Notes: generated by a model from the letters alone, not told the origin. 64,000 nt of DNA from Parasphingopyxis lamellibrachiae (GCF_003385775.1 NZ_QRDP01000004.1:2164957-2228956); one strand, 5' to 3'. Shown: positions 54,994-63,314, counted from the first letter of the stretch. Program-made: numbers and translations.

Positions 54994-56256
54994 ATGGACC
55001 ATTTCGCAATCCGGGAAGGCCGCATGTTCGCCGAAGACGTGCCGATGGCGCATATCGCCGAAAAGGTAGGTACGCCCGTCTATGTTTATTCGCGCGCGAC
55101 GCTCGAGCGTCATGCCCGCGTCTTTCGCGACGCGCTGTCGGCCTTGCCCAGCATCCATATCGCTTTTGCTATCAAGGCCAATCCGAACCTTGCTGTGCTG
55201 CGCGTACTGGCGCGCGAGGGTTTTGGCGGTGACATCGTCTCGATCGGCGAGATGAAGCGCGCGCTGGCTGCGGGTATGAAGGCTGCCGATATCGTTTTCT
55301 CCGGGGTCGGGAAAACCCGCGGCGATCTGCGCGATGCACTCGATGCCGGTGTTGGCCAGTTCAATATCGAGCTGGAGGAGGAGGGCGTCGCCCTTGCGGA
55401 AATCGCGAAAAGCATGGGCAAGACCGCAACCGCCGTTCTGCGCGTCAACCCGGATGTCGATGCCGGTACCCATGCCAAGATCTCGACCGGAAAGTCGGAG
55501 AACAAGTTTGGCGTGCCGATCGATCAGGCGCCGGACATGTTCGGGCGGCTTGCGGCGCTAGACGGGCTCGCGATGCGGGGGCTCGCACTCCACATCGGCA
55601 GTCAGATATTCGATCTCGATCCGATTGAACGCGCATATGTCAAGGTCGGCGCGCTTGCCATGCAGCTGCGCGGGGCAGGCTTCGTGATAGATCGCGTCGA
55701 TCTCGGTGGCGGTCTCGGTGTGCCCTATGAACGTGGCAAGGTTCCGCCATCGCCAGCCATTTATGGTGAGATGGTCGCGCGGGTGACGAAGGGCTGGGAC
55801 GTAACGCTCATGTTCGAGCCCGGGCGCGTTATCGCGGGCAATGCCGGCGTTCTGTTGACGCGTGTGATCTGGGTGAAGCCGGGTATCGTCCGCCCCTATG
55901 TTATCGTCGATGCGGCAATGAACGATCTGGCCCGGCCGGCCATGTATGATGCCTGGCACGATTTCGAGGCCGTTTTGCCATCGGGAGAGCGCGTGGTTGC
56001 CAATATTGCCGGCCCCGTGTGCGAGAGCGGCGATACCTTCGCCATGAACCGCGAGATCGATGCGGTGAAGTCGGGGGACCTTGCCGTGTTCCGCACCGCC
56101 GGGGCCTATGGCGCAACCATGGCCAGCACCTATAACAGCCGCGCCCTGGTGCCGGAGGTGATGGTCGATGGCGATAAATTTGCAATCGTGGCGGAGCGGG
56201 TTGTGCCGGAGAAGCTGATCGCCGCCGAGCAGGTACCGGATTTTTTGAAGGATTGA
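54994..56256 (+). CDS. lysA: Diaminopimelate decarboxylase
   Basis: Makes lysine from meso-diaminopimelate. The 420-residue fold-type III PLP enzyme has the PLP Lys in FAIKANPNLAVLRVL, HIGSQIFDL, DLGGGLGVPYE, FEPGRVIAGNAG and CESGDTFAMNRE, and AGAYGATMASTYNSR near the end. It lies in argH-lipoprotein-lysA order with tight spacing, so it is one operon. Confidence 0.97.
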   Translation: MDHFAIREGRMFAEDVPMAHIAEKVGTPVYVYSRATLERHARVFRDALSALPSIHIAFAIKANPNLAVLRVLAREGFGGDIVSIGEMKRALAAGMKAADIVFSGVGKTRGDLRDALDAGVGQFNIELEEEGVALAEIAKSMGKTATAVLRVNPDVDAGTHAKISTGKSENKFGVPIDQAPDMFGRLAALDGLAMRGLALHIGSQIFDLDPIERAYVKVGALAMQLRGAGFVIDRVDLGGGLGVPYERGKVPPSPAIYGEMVARVTKGWDVTLMFEPGRVIAGNAGVLLTRVIWVKPGIVRPYVIVDAAMNDLARPAMYDAWHDFEAVLPSGERVVANIAGPVCESGDTFAMNREIDAVKSGDLAVFRTAGAYGATMASTYNSRALVPEVMVDGDKFAIVAERVVPEKLIAAEQVPDFLKD

Positions 56257-56305
56257 GAGTGATTCGCGCACCGTTTCAACTGCAATTTCGAAGGACAATC
56301 ACATC

Positions 56306-57163
56306 ATGAAGCCCGTTCGCAAAGCTGTTTTTCCCGTTGGCGGTCTCGGTACGCGGTTCCTGCCCGCCACCAAGGCAATCCCGAAGGAAATGCTGCCCGT
56401 CGTCGACAAGCCGCTGATCCAGTATGCTGTCGATGAGGCGCGCGAAGCCGGGATTGAGGAGATGATCTTCGTCACCGGGCGCGGAAAATCGGCGATCGAG
56501 GATCATTTCGATATCGCGCATGAGCTGGAAACGACGATGAATGCGCGCGGCAAGTCGCTGGCCGCTATCGAGGGAACGCGGTTCAGGCCGGGCGATGTTG
56601 CTTATGTGCGGCAGCAGGAACCGATCGGGCTTGGCCATGCGATCTGGTGCGCGCGATATATCGTCGGCGACGAACCTTTCGCAATCTTCCTGCCGGACGA
56701 GCTGATGATCGGTGAGCCGGGCTGCATGAAACAGATGGTCGATGCCTATGAAGAGCTGGGCGGCAATATCGTGTGCGGATATGAGGTGCCGGACGACCAG
56801 ACGCACAATTATGGCGTAGTCGATCCGGGCGCCGAGAAAGGCCCGCTGGTCGAGGTGAAGGGGCTGGTCGAGAAACCTCCGCAAGGAACCGCGCCGTCCA
56901 ACCTGATGATTCCGGGCCGCTACATACTTCAGCCGGAAGTCATGCGCGTCCTTGAGAATCAGGGGCGCGGTGCGGGCAACGAAATTCAGCTGACCGATGC
57001 GATGGCGCAGATGATCGGCGAACAGCCATTTCACGCCTATCGCTTTACCGGCCGCCGTTTCGATTGCGGCAGCAAGGCTGGCTTCATCAACGCCAATATC
57101 GCGCTCGCGCTCGACCATGAAGAGATGGCGGACGAGGTCAGGGCGTTTATCAAAACGCTATAG
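56306..57163 (+). CDS. galU: UTP-glucose-1-phosphate uridylyltransferase
   Basis: Makes UDP-glucose for polysaccharides and glycolipids. The 285-residue nucleotidyltransferase starts KAVFPVGGLGTRFLPATKAIPKEMLPVVDKPLIQY and has VKGLVEKPPQGTAPSNL and GNEIQLTDAM. GAAGGA precedes the ATG. A GC-rich stem with one bulged base (57185-57220) lies just beyond its stop and may end transcription, although no T-run follows. Confidence 0.96.
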   Translation: MKPVRKAVFPVGGLGTRFLPATKAIPKEMLPVVDKPLIQYAVDEAREAGIEEMIFVTGRGKSAIEDHFDIAHELETTMNARGKSLAAIEGTRFRPGDVAYVRQQEPIGLGHAIWCARYIVGDEPFAIFLPDELMIGEPGCMKQMVDAYEELGGNIVCGYEVPDDQTHNYGVVDPGAEKGPLVEVKGLVEKPPQGTAPSNLMIPGRYILQPEVMRVLENQGRGAGNEIQLTDAMAQMIGEQPFHAYRFTGRRFDCGSKAGFINANIALALDHEEMADEVRAFIKTL

Positions 57164-57276
57164 CTTGCCATCCCCTCGGCTTTGTCCCGGGCGCGCCTGT
57201 GCGGCGACCCCGCGCCGGGAAATTCCTGCAAACAAACCCTCTTCGCCCTCACAGGTTGGCCTGCTATAGCCGGGAT

Positions 57277-58062
57277 ATGCAGAGTCTACCGATTTTCGTC
57301 CGGCTCCAGAATCGTCCCGTCATCCTGATTGGCGAAGGCGAGGCTGCTGATGCGAAGCGCCTGATTCTGGAGCGAGCCGGTGCGGATATCTTCGGAGAGG
57401 ACGGCGAGGCAGCACTGGCCGTAATAGCGCTCGAAGACGAAGATGAGGCAAAGGCCGCGGCCGCGCGATTGAAAGCGCGCAATATTCTCGTCAACGCGGT
57501 TGACCGGCCCGGCCTGTGCGATTTTACCCTGCCGGCGATCATAGATCGCGACCCTGTCATCGTTGCGATCGGCACGGGAGGTGCGTCCGCTGGCATGGCA
57601 AAAGCCATCCGGCAGCGGCTGGAGCAGCTCCTGCCGGCCCGACTCGGAGCTATCGCGCGCCGGCTCAAGGACAAACGGGCCGATATAAAGGCGAAATGGC
57701 CAGACGCTGCGGCGCGCAGGCGTGCAATCGATGCGGCACTGGACGAGGGCGGTGTGCTGGACCCGCTGGCCCCGCACGTGCCCCGCGATGTCGACAGCTG
57801 GATCGATGGCGATGATGGCGATCATCATGCCAGGCACGACCAGCTGGAGATCATCCAGCTTCGGTCGGCCGATCCCCATGACCTGACGATTGGCGAGACG
57901 CTTTTGCTGGGCCGCGCCGATACGCTTTATCTTGCGCCAGGAGTTCCCCAGACGATTTCCAATCGCGCCCGCGCCGATGCGCAGCGCGTATCCTGTGCCG
58001 AATTGCCGGAGGAGCCCGCACCAGGCCTTTCGGTGTTCGTGACGGTGACGCCGCTCGACTGA
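57277..58062 (+). CDS. Precorrin-2 dehydrogenase / sirohydrochlorin ferrochelatase (CysG N-terminal type)
   Basis: Makes siroheme, the cofactor of sulfite and nitrite reductases. The 261-residue protein has the Rossmann segment LPIFVRLQNRPVILIGEGEAADAKRLILERAGADI, then NAVDRPGLCDFTLPAIIDRDPVIVAIGTGGASAGMAKAIRQRLEQLLP. The C-terminal ~100 residues do not look like a complete methyltransferase domain, so SAM methylation must come from a separate gene. The start ATG at 57277 was chosen over a frame open further upstream. It converges with the HNH gene. Confidence 0.87.
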   Translation: MQSLPIFVRLQNRPVILIGEGEAADAKRLILERAGADIFGEDGEAALAVIALEDEDEAKAAAARLKARNILVNAVDRPGLCDFTLPAIIDRDPVIVAIGTGGASAGMAKAIRQRLEQLLPARLGAIARRLKDKRADIKAKWPDAAARRRAIDAALDEGGVLDPLAPHVPRDVDSWIDGDDGDHHARHDQLEIIQLRSADPHDLTIGETLLLGRADTLYLAPGVPQTISNRARADAQRVSCAELPEEPAPGLSVFVTVTPLD

Positions 58063-58077
58063 CGTGCAGGCGGGTGG

Positions 58078-58644
58078 TTACGCTTCCAGTTCGACATCCC
58101 AGTAGAGCCAGTCGCGCCAGCTGTCGTGGAGATAGTTGGGCGGGAATTGCTTGCCATGCTGCTGCAGCTGCCAGGTGGTCGGGCGGTGAGGCGGCACAGT
58201 CAGGCTCATATTCGCCTGTTTGGGCGTACGCCCGCCTTTTTTGAGATTGCAGGGCGCGCAAGCCGTCGCGACATTCTGCCAGGTCGTCTTCCCGCCCAGC
58301 CGGCGAGGGACGACATGATCGAAGGTCAGGTCTTCCGGTCGGCCGCAATATTGGCAGGTGAAATGATCGCGCAGGAACAGGTTGAATCGGGTGAAGGCTG
58401 GATATTCGCTCGGCCGCACATATCGCTTGAGCGCGATCACGCTCGGGATCTTCATCGTCAGCGAGGCGCTGTGTACTTCGCGCTCGTAATTTTCGACAAT
58501 GTTGACCCGGTCGAGAAACATCGCCTTGATCGCCGTTTGCCATGGCCACAAGCTCAAAGGGTAATAGGAAAGCGGCGTGTAATCGGCATTGAGCACTAGC
58601 GCCGGGCAGCTGTCCGGATGCCGGATCAGGTCAGGGTGATACAT
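58078..58644 (-). CDS. HNH endonuclease family protein
   Basis: The 188-residue protein has an HNH core with two CxxC zinc pairs: FTCQYCGRPEDLTFDHVVPRRLGGKTTWQNVATACAPCNLKKGGRTP. The N-terminal ALVLNADYTPLSYYPLSLWPWQTAIKAMFLDRV belongs to the widely conserved stand-alone chromosomal HNH family of alphaproteobacteria and cyanobacteria. It is not an IscB or intron enzyme as no RuvC or intron motif is present. Function unknown. Its leader (58645-58835) is unusually structured. Start at 58644, with GGAGGTG about 14 bases upstream. Confidence 0.88.
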   Translation of the reverse strand: MYHPDLIRHPDSCPALVLNADYTPLSYYPLSLWPWQTAIKAMFLDRVNIVENYEREVHSASLTMKIPSVIALKRYVRPSEYPAFTRFNLFLRDHFTCQYCGRPEDLTFDHVVPRRLGGKTTWQNVATACAPCNLKKGGRTPKQANMSLTVPPHRPTTWQLQQHGKQFPPNYLHDSWRDWLYWDVELEA

Positions 58645-58660
58645 GGTCTTACGAAAACAC

Positions 58661-58823
58661 CTCCGCTCTGCGAACCGCAGAACCGGAGTCCCTCGACCTG
58701 TCGCCACTCAGGACGAAAGAAACCGGCTCTCCGGCTCTTCCATCTGTTGTCACGCCTTTAGACAGATTAACGTGACGCGATGATGACAACACCAGTGGCG
58801 ACTCACGGTCAAGAGCCGGTTTC
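58661..58823. ncRNA. Candidate pseudoknotted RNA or leader between the HNH gene and gluQ
   Basis: Four paired elements fill this gap: a hairpin TCTGCG-AAC-CGCAGA (58667-58681) inside CTCCG/CGGAG; GTCGCCACT (58700-58708) with AGTGGCGAC (58794-58802); GAAACCGGCTCT (58719-58730) with AGAGCCGGTTTC (58812-58823); and TGTTGTCA (58745-58752) with TGACAACA (58784-58791). The second and third pairs cross, giving pseudoknot topology. It could be a leader of the HNH gene (minus strand) or of gluQ (plus strand); no known RNA family is recognised. Confidence 0.5.
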
Positions 58824-58835
58824 AGGAAATTGCGG

Positions 58836-59714
58836 ATGAGTGACGCCCTGACGACCCGCTTCGCGCCCAGTCCGACGGGCCTGCTTCATCTCGGCCATGG
58901 CTATTCGGCGCTCAGGGCGTTTGACTTGGCGCATCGCACTGCGGGCCGGTTTCTGCTGCGTTTTGAGGATATCGATGCCGGCCGTATCCGCGAAGAATAT
59001 TATGCCGCGATCGAGACGGACCTGCACTGGCTCGGCATTACGTGGGCCGAGACGCCGCTCCGGCAATCTTCCCGTTTCCCGGCCTACCGGGCCGTGCTCG
59101 ACAGGCTGAAGGACCGGGAACTGGTCTATCCCTGTTTCTGCACCCGCAAGGATATCGCTGCGGAAATTGCGGCAAGTGCGTCTGCGCCCCATGGCCCGGA
59201 CGGCGCGCTTTATCCGGGAAGTTGCCGGACCATGGCGGGGGCCGAACGTGCGCGCCGCGTCATCACCGAGCCGCATGCATGGCGGATCGATATGGCCCGC
59301 GCCGCCGCGCTTGCCGGCCGGCTTTTCTGGACGGATGCCAAAGTGGGGCGTGTAGAGGCCAGACCCGAAATTCATGGTGATGTCGTGCTGGCGCGCAAGG
59401 ATGTGCCGACATCCTATCATCTGGCCGTCACCGTCGACGATGCCGAGCAAGGGGTCACCGATATCGTGCGCGGCGAGGATTTGTTCGCGGCAACCCATGT
59501 CCACCGGCTGCTCCAGCACCTGCTTGAACTGCCGGTGCCGCGCTATCACCATCATGCGCTGATTGCCGACGAGCATGGCAAACGGCTGGCGAAACGCGAC
59601 GATGCCCGCTCGCTCGCATCGCTGCAAAAGCGGGGGATTGGCCCGGCGGTCGTCAGAGACGCGCTGCGGCGAAATCCGCCGGACATCGCCCGGTTGATAG
59701 ACACAGGCGAATAG
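58836..59714 (+). CDS. gluQ: Glutamyl-Q tRNA(Asp) synthetase
   Basis: Attaches glutamate to queuosine in tRNA-Asp. The 292-residue protein is a truncated GluRS: RFAPSPTGLLHLGHGYSALRA (HIGH-type), zinc-ligand Cys in YPCFCTRKD and YPGSC, and the KMSKS-like HGKRLAKRDDA. The anticodon-binding domain is absent, as in the family. The ATG at 58836 was chosen, with AGGAAA upstream right after the last arm of the structured leader. Confidence 0.94.
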   Translation: MSDALTTRFAPSPTGLLHLGHGYSALRAFDLAHRTAGRFLLRFEDIDAGRIREEYYAAIETDLHWLGITWAETPLRQSSRFPAYRAVLDRLKDRELVYPCFCTRKDIAAEIAASASAPHGPDGALYPGSCRTMAGAERARRVITEPHAWRIDMARAAALAGRLFWTDAKVGRVEARPEIHGDVVLARKDVPTSYHLAVTVDDAEQGVTDIVRGEDLFAATHVHRLLQHLLELPVPRYHHHALIADEHGKRLAKRDDARSLASLQKRGIGPAVVRDALRRNPPDIARLIDTGE

Positions 59715-59767
59715 GGTCATCGAATTATTGGGCTGGATTTACCGTGTCCGGGGCCTACATTGATCCC

Positions 59768-59992
59768 ATGCAGATATTCCTCATCATTCTCCTGATCGCG
59801 GCCATGGGCGCGACCGTCTTCTTTCTCGTGCGCGGAATCGTCACATTCCTCAAAACGACGGAAGCGGATTTGACCGGTGACGGGCCCAACCGGTCCGGCA
59901 TGGCGCAGAACAAGGCCATGCAGGGCCGCATCGTCATGCAGGCTGCTGCGGTTGTGATCGTCGTGCTGCTGCTCCTGTTGATGGGGCGGTGA
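59768..59992 (+). CDS. Twin-transmembrane HIG1-like small protein
   Basis: The 74-residue protein has two hydrophobic helices (IFLIILLIAAMGATVFFLV and VMQAAAVVIVVLLLLLMG) joined by a loop with QNKAMQGRIVMQ, the HIG1-domain pattern. Bacterial and mitochondrial HIG1 proteins associate with cytochrome oxidase or respiratory supercomplexes; here the role is inferred. Start at ATG 59768; an in-frame GTG at 59744 adds unmatched residues. Confidence 0.8.
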   Translation: MQIFLIILLIAAMGATVFFLVRGIVTFLKTTEADLTGDGPNRSGMAQNKAMQGRIVMQAAAVVIVVLLLLLMGR

Positions 59993-60048
59993 AACAGGAA
60001 CAACACCGTTCACCCTGAGCCTGTCGCAGGGTTGTTCGGTGTCCTGTT
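59993..60048. repeat. REP-like extended hairpin
   Basis: Nested arms: AACAGG (59993) with CCTGTT (60043-60048), ACACCG (60004-60009) with CGGTGT (60037-60042), and ACCCTG (60012-60017) with CAGGGT (60027-60032). The inner part, CACCCTGAGCCTGTCG, resembles the short palindromic repeats I associate with sphingomonad genomes. I see one copy in this window. It lies between two genes on the same strand and may limit read-through. Confidence 0.6.
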
Positions 60049-60110
60049 CGACTGAATGAATGTAGCAGGGCATCGACCGGCTCTGTAAAAGAAGGGGGCG
60101 CTGGCGATCC

Positions 60111-60674
60111 ATGGTCAAACTCAACAAGATATACACGCGCACGGGCGACGATGGTCAGACAGGCCTTGTCGATGGCTCGCGTGTGTCGAAGGCCGATGCC
60201 CGCATGGCGGCGATCGGCGATGTCGACGAGACCAACAGCGCTATCGGTGTCGCGCTCTCGACCGATCTGTTCGACCCTTTCCGGACGATGCTTGGGCGGA
60301 TCCAGAACGAGCTGTTCGACCTGGGCGCGGACCTCGCCACACCTGGCGACGATTTCGAGCCCTCGGAAATGGTGCTGCGGATCACGGCCGACCAGGTGGA
60401 GCGGCTGGAAGCGGAAATCGACGAGATGAACGAACGCCTGGCGCCGCTGACCAGCTTCATCCTTCCCGGCGGCGAAGCCGCGGCAGCCCAGGTGATGTTC
60501 GCCCGGGCGATCGTGCGGCGGGCCGAGCGGACCATAGTTGCGGCCTCGGAGGCGACATCGCTCAACCCACTGGCCATGGCTTATATCAATCGCCTGTCCG
60601 ACCATCTGTTCGTCATGGCTCGGGCTATCAATGGCGGCGCCGATATCCTTTGGGAGCCCGGCGCAACCCGATGA
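60111..60674 (+). CDS. ATP:cob(I)alamin adenosyltransferase (PduO type)
   Basis: Converts cobalamin to adenosylcobalamin. The 187-residue protein matches the PduO-type family: YTRTGDDGQTGLVDGSRVSKADARMAAIGDVDETNSAIG for ATP and subunit contacts, FDLGADLATPGDD, and RRAERTIVAASEATSLNPLAMAYINRLSDHLFVMAR. The 216-base gap after it shows a 6-bp hairpin (TGCCGG at 60745 with CCGGCA at 60765) and no recognisable gene. Confidence 0.94.
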   Translation: MVKLNKIYTRTGDDGQTGLVDGSRVSKADARMAAIGDVDETNSAIGVALSTDLFDPFRTMLGRIQNELFDLGADLATPGDDFEPSEMVLRITADQVERLEAEIDEMNERLAPLTSFILPGGEAAAAQVMFARAIVRRAERTIVAASEATSLNPLAMAYINRLSDHLFVMARAINGGADILWEPGATR

Positions 60675-60890
60675 CGGACGACGCCAAATGAGCTCTTTCC
60701 GGATCACCATGTTCTTGATATGTTCTTTCTGTATAGAGGGCTGATGCCGGCGAGACAGGGTTTTCCGGCAACAAAATGAAAAACTTGTGCGTTAAGCACT
60801 TGTGGTGCGCAGGCGCGCGCCGTGGCCCAAATTTTGTGGCGAGTGTCAGTTGACCCATGCCATGCGAACAGGGATGCTTGGAGACGAATC

Positions 60891-62162
60891 ATGGCAATGC
60901 GCGCACCTTCCCCACAGACGGCAGATAGCCTTGGCGCTCGTTTTGCCGAAGTCCGCGCGCTGACCGAAGCGCTTGCCGCACCGCTTTCCGATGCCGACGC
61001 GACCGTCCAGTCGATGGAAGATGCCTCTCCCGCAAAATGGCATCTGGCCCATACGAGCTGGTTTTTCGAAACCTTTATCCTGCGTGACCATGTCGATGGA
61101 TATGCCTTGTTCGACGATGACTGGCCGTTCCTGTTCAACAGCTATTACGAGGCGGAGGGCGAGCGGCAGACTCGCGCCCGGCGCGGCATGATCACCCGGC
61201 CGACACTGGACGAGGTTAGCGCCTATCGCGCCCATGTCGATGCGGAGATTATTGCGGCTCTGCCGGATCTGGACGAAGCGCCGCGTGCTCTGCTGGAGCT
61301 TGGCCTCCATCATGAGCAGCAGCATCAGGAACTGCTCTTGATGGATATTCAGCATCTCTTCGCGCAAAATCCGCTTGAACCGGCAATGGTCAAGGCGAAC
61401 CCGCCGGCGACGCGAGAGGCGCCTGGCGAACTGTGTTGGGTCAAAGGCCATGAGGGCGAGGCGGAAATTGGCTGCGATGGCACGGGATTCACGTTCGATT
61501 GCGAAGGGCCGCGGCACAAAGTCTATCTGAACCCCCATGCGCTTGCCGACCGGCTTGTCACCAACGGGGAATGGATCGCCTTCATCGAGGATGGCGGATA
61601 TGAAGACCATACCCACTGGCTTTCCGAAGGCTGGGCCTGGGTGCAGGATAACGAGGTCGCCGCACCGCTCTACTGGCGCAGGCGTGATGATGGTCAATGG
61701 TACCGTTTCGGGCTTGCCGGCGCGCGGCCGATCGATCTTGCCGCACCCGTCTGCCATATCAGCTATTATGAGGCCGATGCCTTCGCCAGCTGGACCGGCT
61801 TTCGCCTGCCTACCGAAGCCGAATGGGAAGTGGCCGCCTCATCGCTCGATCATATGACCGGCAACCAGCTCGATTGCGCCGGCGACGTTCGGACCCAGCC
61901 TCTCGGCCCGGGCGAGGGGCTGCGCCAGATGTTCGGCGATGTCTGGGAATGGACGGGCAGCGCCTATGTGCCGCATCCGGGTTTCCGGGCGGCAGAGGGA
62001 GCGGTCGGCGAGTATAACGGCAAGTTCATGGTCGGCCAATATGTGCTGAAAGGAGCGAGCTGTACCACCCCGCGCGGCCATAGCCGGGCCAGTTATCGCA
62101 ATTTCTTCTATCCGCATATGCGCTGGCAATATGCCGGATTGCGCCTCGCACGGGATCTGTAA
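60891..62162 (+). CDS. egtB: EgtB, ergothioneine biosynthesis sulfoxide synthase
   Basis: Iron enzyme that joins a thiol to trimethylhistidine. The 423-residue protein has an N-terminal DinB-like domain with the iron-binding His in KWHLAHTSWFFE and LHHEQQHQELLLMDIQH, and a C-terminal FGE-like domain (RLPTEAEWEVAA, FGDVWEWTGSAYVPHPGF, RASYRNFFYPHMRWQYAGLRLARDL). Start at the ATG 60891 with TTGGAGACG upstream. egtD follows after one base, so the pair is an operon; no egtA, egtC or egtE is visible. Confidence 0.95.
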   Translation: MAMRAPSPQTADSLGARFAEVRALTEALAAPLSDADATVQSMEDASPAKWHLAHTSWFFETFILRDHVDGYALFDDDWPFLFNSYYEAEGERQTRARRGMITRPTLDEVSAYRAHVDAEIIAALPDLDEAPRALLELGLHHEQQHQELLLMDIQHLFAQNPLEPAMVKANPPATREAPGELCWVKGHEGEAEIGCDGTGFTFDCEGPRHKVYLNPHALADRLVTNGEWIAFIEDGGYEDHTHWLSEGWAWVQDNEVAAPLYWRRRDDGQWYRFGLAGARPIDLAAPVCHISYYEADAFASWTGFRLPTEAEWEVAASSLDHMTGNQLDCAGDVRTQPLGPGEGLRQMFGDVWEWTGSAYVPHPGFRAAEGAVGEYNGKFMVGQYVLKGASCTTPRGHSRASYRNFFYPHMRWQYAGLRLARDL

Positions 62163-62163
62163 C

Positions 62164-63159
62164 ATGGCCGACGGCCCGGACGAACCGGACATCATGACCG
62201 ATAATGCAATTTCTGCGGGTGCCGATCCCGCCTTCCATGCCGATGTCCTTGCCGGGTTCCAGTCCCGCCCAAGGGCTATCCCGGCGCGCTGGTTTTACGA
62301 TTTGCGCGGCTCCGAGCTGTTCGAACGGATCACCGATCTGCCCGAATATTATCCGACACGGGTCGAGCGCTCCATTCTGGGGGACAAGGCAAGCGAGATT
62401 GGCACTGCGGTCGGCACCAGCCGGGCGGTCGTCGAATTCGGATCGGGCTCTTCGGCCAAGACGCCGCTTCTCCTCGAGGCGATCGATCCGGCGGCTTATG
62501 TGCCGATCGATATATCGGGTGAGTTTCTGCGTGAATCCGCTGAGGCGCTGAGTGCCGATTTTCCGGGCCTCCCTGTCTATCCGGTCGAAGCCGATTTCAC
62601 CCATCCGGTCCCGTTGCCTGTCGCCATTGCAGAGATGCCAAAGCTCGGTTTCTTTCCGGGTTCCACAATCGGCAACTTCATCCCGCCCTCCGCCGTCGAT
62701 TTCCTCCGGGCGATGAAGGAGACGCTGGGTACGGGCGCAATGTTGCTTATCGGTATGGACCGGGTGAAGAGCGCGGACATGCTTGTGCCCGCCTATGACG
62801 ATGCGGCCGGCGTGACCGGGGCTTTCAACCTGAACCTGCTCGAACGGATCAATCGTGAGTTGGCAGGCGATATCCCGATCGACGCCTTTCGGCACCGGGC
62901 AATCTGGAACGATATGTTGGCCCGGATCGAGATGCATATCGAGGCGGTGCGCGATGTCCGTTTTTCGGTTGCCGGGCAGGATTTTGCAATGGAGCGGGGC
63001 GAAACCGTTCACACTGAAAACAGCCATAAATATGGGCCGCGTGACGCGCGTATCCTGCTCCGCGCCGGTGGCTGGACAGTGACGCATGAATGGACCGATG
63101 CGGCGAATCAGTTTGCGCTGATCCTTGCTGAGGCCCAGCCTGAGCGAACGGCACCGTAA
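62164..63159 (+). CDS. egtD: EgtD, L-histidine N-alpha-methyltransferase
   Basis: First step of ergothioneine synthesis, trimethylating histidine with SAM. The 331-residue protein has ARWFYDLRGSELFERITDLPEYYPTRVERSIL, the SAM loop VEFGSGSSAKTPLLL, FFPGSTIGNF and the substrate region GETVHTENSHKY. It is coupled to egtB. The start MADGPDE was used; a Met ten codons further in is also possible. The gene ends at repeat copy 3. Confidence 0.95.
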   Translation: MADGPDEPDIMTDNAISAGADPAFHADVLAGFQSRPRAIPARWFYDLRGSELFERITDLPEYYPTRVERSILGDKASEIGTAVGTSRAVVEFGSGSSAKTPLLLEAIDPAAYVPIDISGEFLRESAEALSADFPGLPVYPVEADFTHPVPLPVAIAEMPKLGFFPGSTIGNFIPPSAVDFLRAMKETLGTGAMLLIGMDRVKSADMLVPAYDDAAGVTGAFNLNLLERINRELAGDIPIDAFRHRAIWNDMLARIEMHIEAVRDVRFSVAGQDFAMERGETVHTENSHKYGPRDARILLRAGGWTVTHEWTDAANQFALILAEAQPERTAP

Positions 63160-63162
63160 ATT

Positions 63163-63299
63163 CCATCAGAATTTTCTTGTCAGGAAATCGCTGCACCAGC
63201 CCGCACCCTCGCCCGGCCTCCCATAGAATACACTGAGTGGGAGGCCGGGCGAGGGTGCGGGCTGGTGCGGCGCTCAACCGTCAGGATGAGTCTGACAAA
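63163..63299. repeat. Three-hairpin palindromic repeat, copy 3
   Basis: Right end TCTGACAAA (63291-63299); the left end has decayed to CCATCAGA. Order: small hairpin ATTTTCT-TGTC-AGGAAAT (63171-63188), large stem with 35-base arms (63189-63223 with 63238-63272, 34 Watson-Crick plus one G-U pair) around the loop TAGAATACACTGAG identical to copy 1, then small hairpin CTCAACC-GTCA-GGATGAG (63273-63290). Its outer parts are reversed relative to copy 1 while the core is not. It lies between convergent egtD and the DUF1176 gene. Confidence 0.9.
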
Positions 63300-63314
63300 A
63301 AGTTCTGAACACGC

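Noticed and set aside
57185-57220. Hairpin after galU
   Set aside because: Stem has a bulged G, a long loop and no T-run. It is mentioned with galU but not listed as a terminator.
58078-58823. HNH gene with structured leader as an IscB/omega-RNA (HEARO) type system
   Set aside because: The protein is a short stand-alone HNH protein without RuvC or IscB domains and no transposon ends are visible. The RNA-like leader is kept as a finding but not linked to that system.
60675-60890. Possible small gene or RNA between the adenosyltransferase and egtB
   Set aside because: Only a 6-bp hairpin is visible. The frames through it are shadows or upstream extensions of egtB without start signals.
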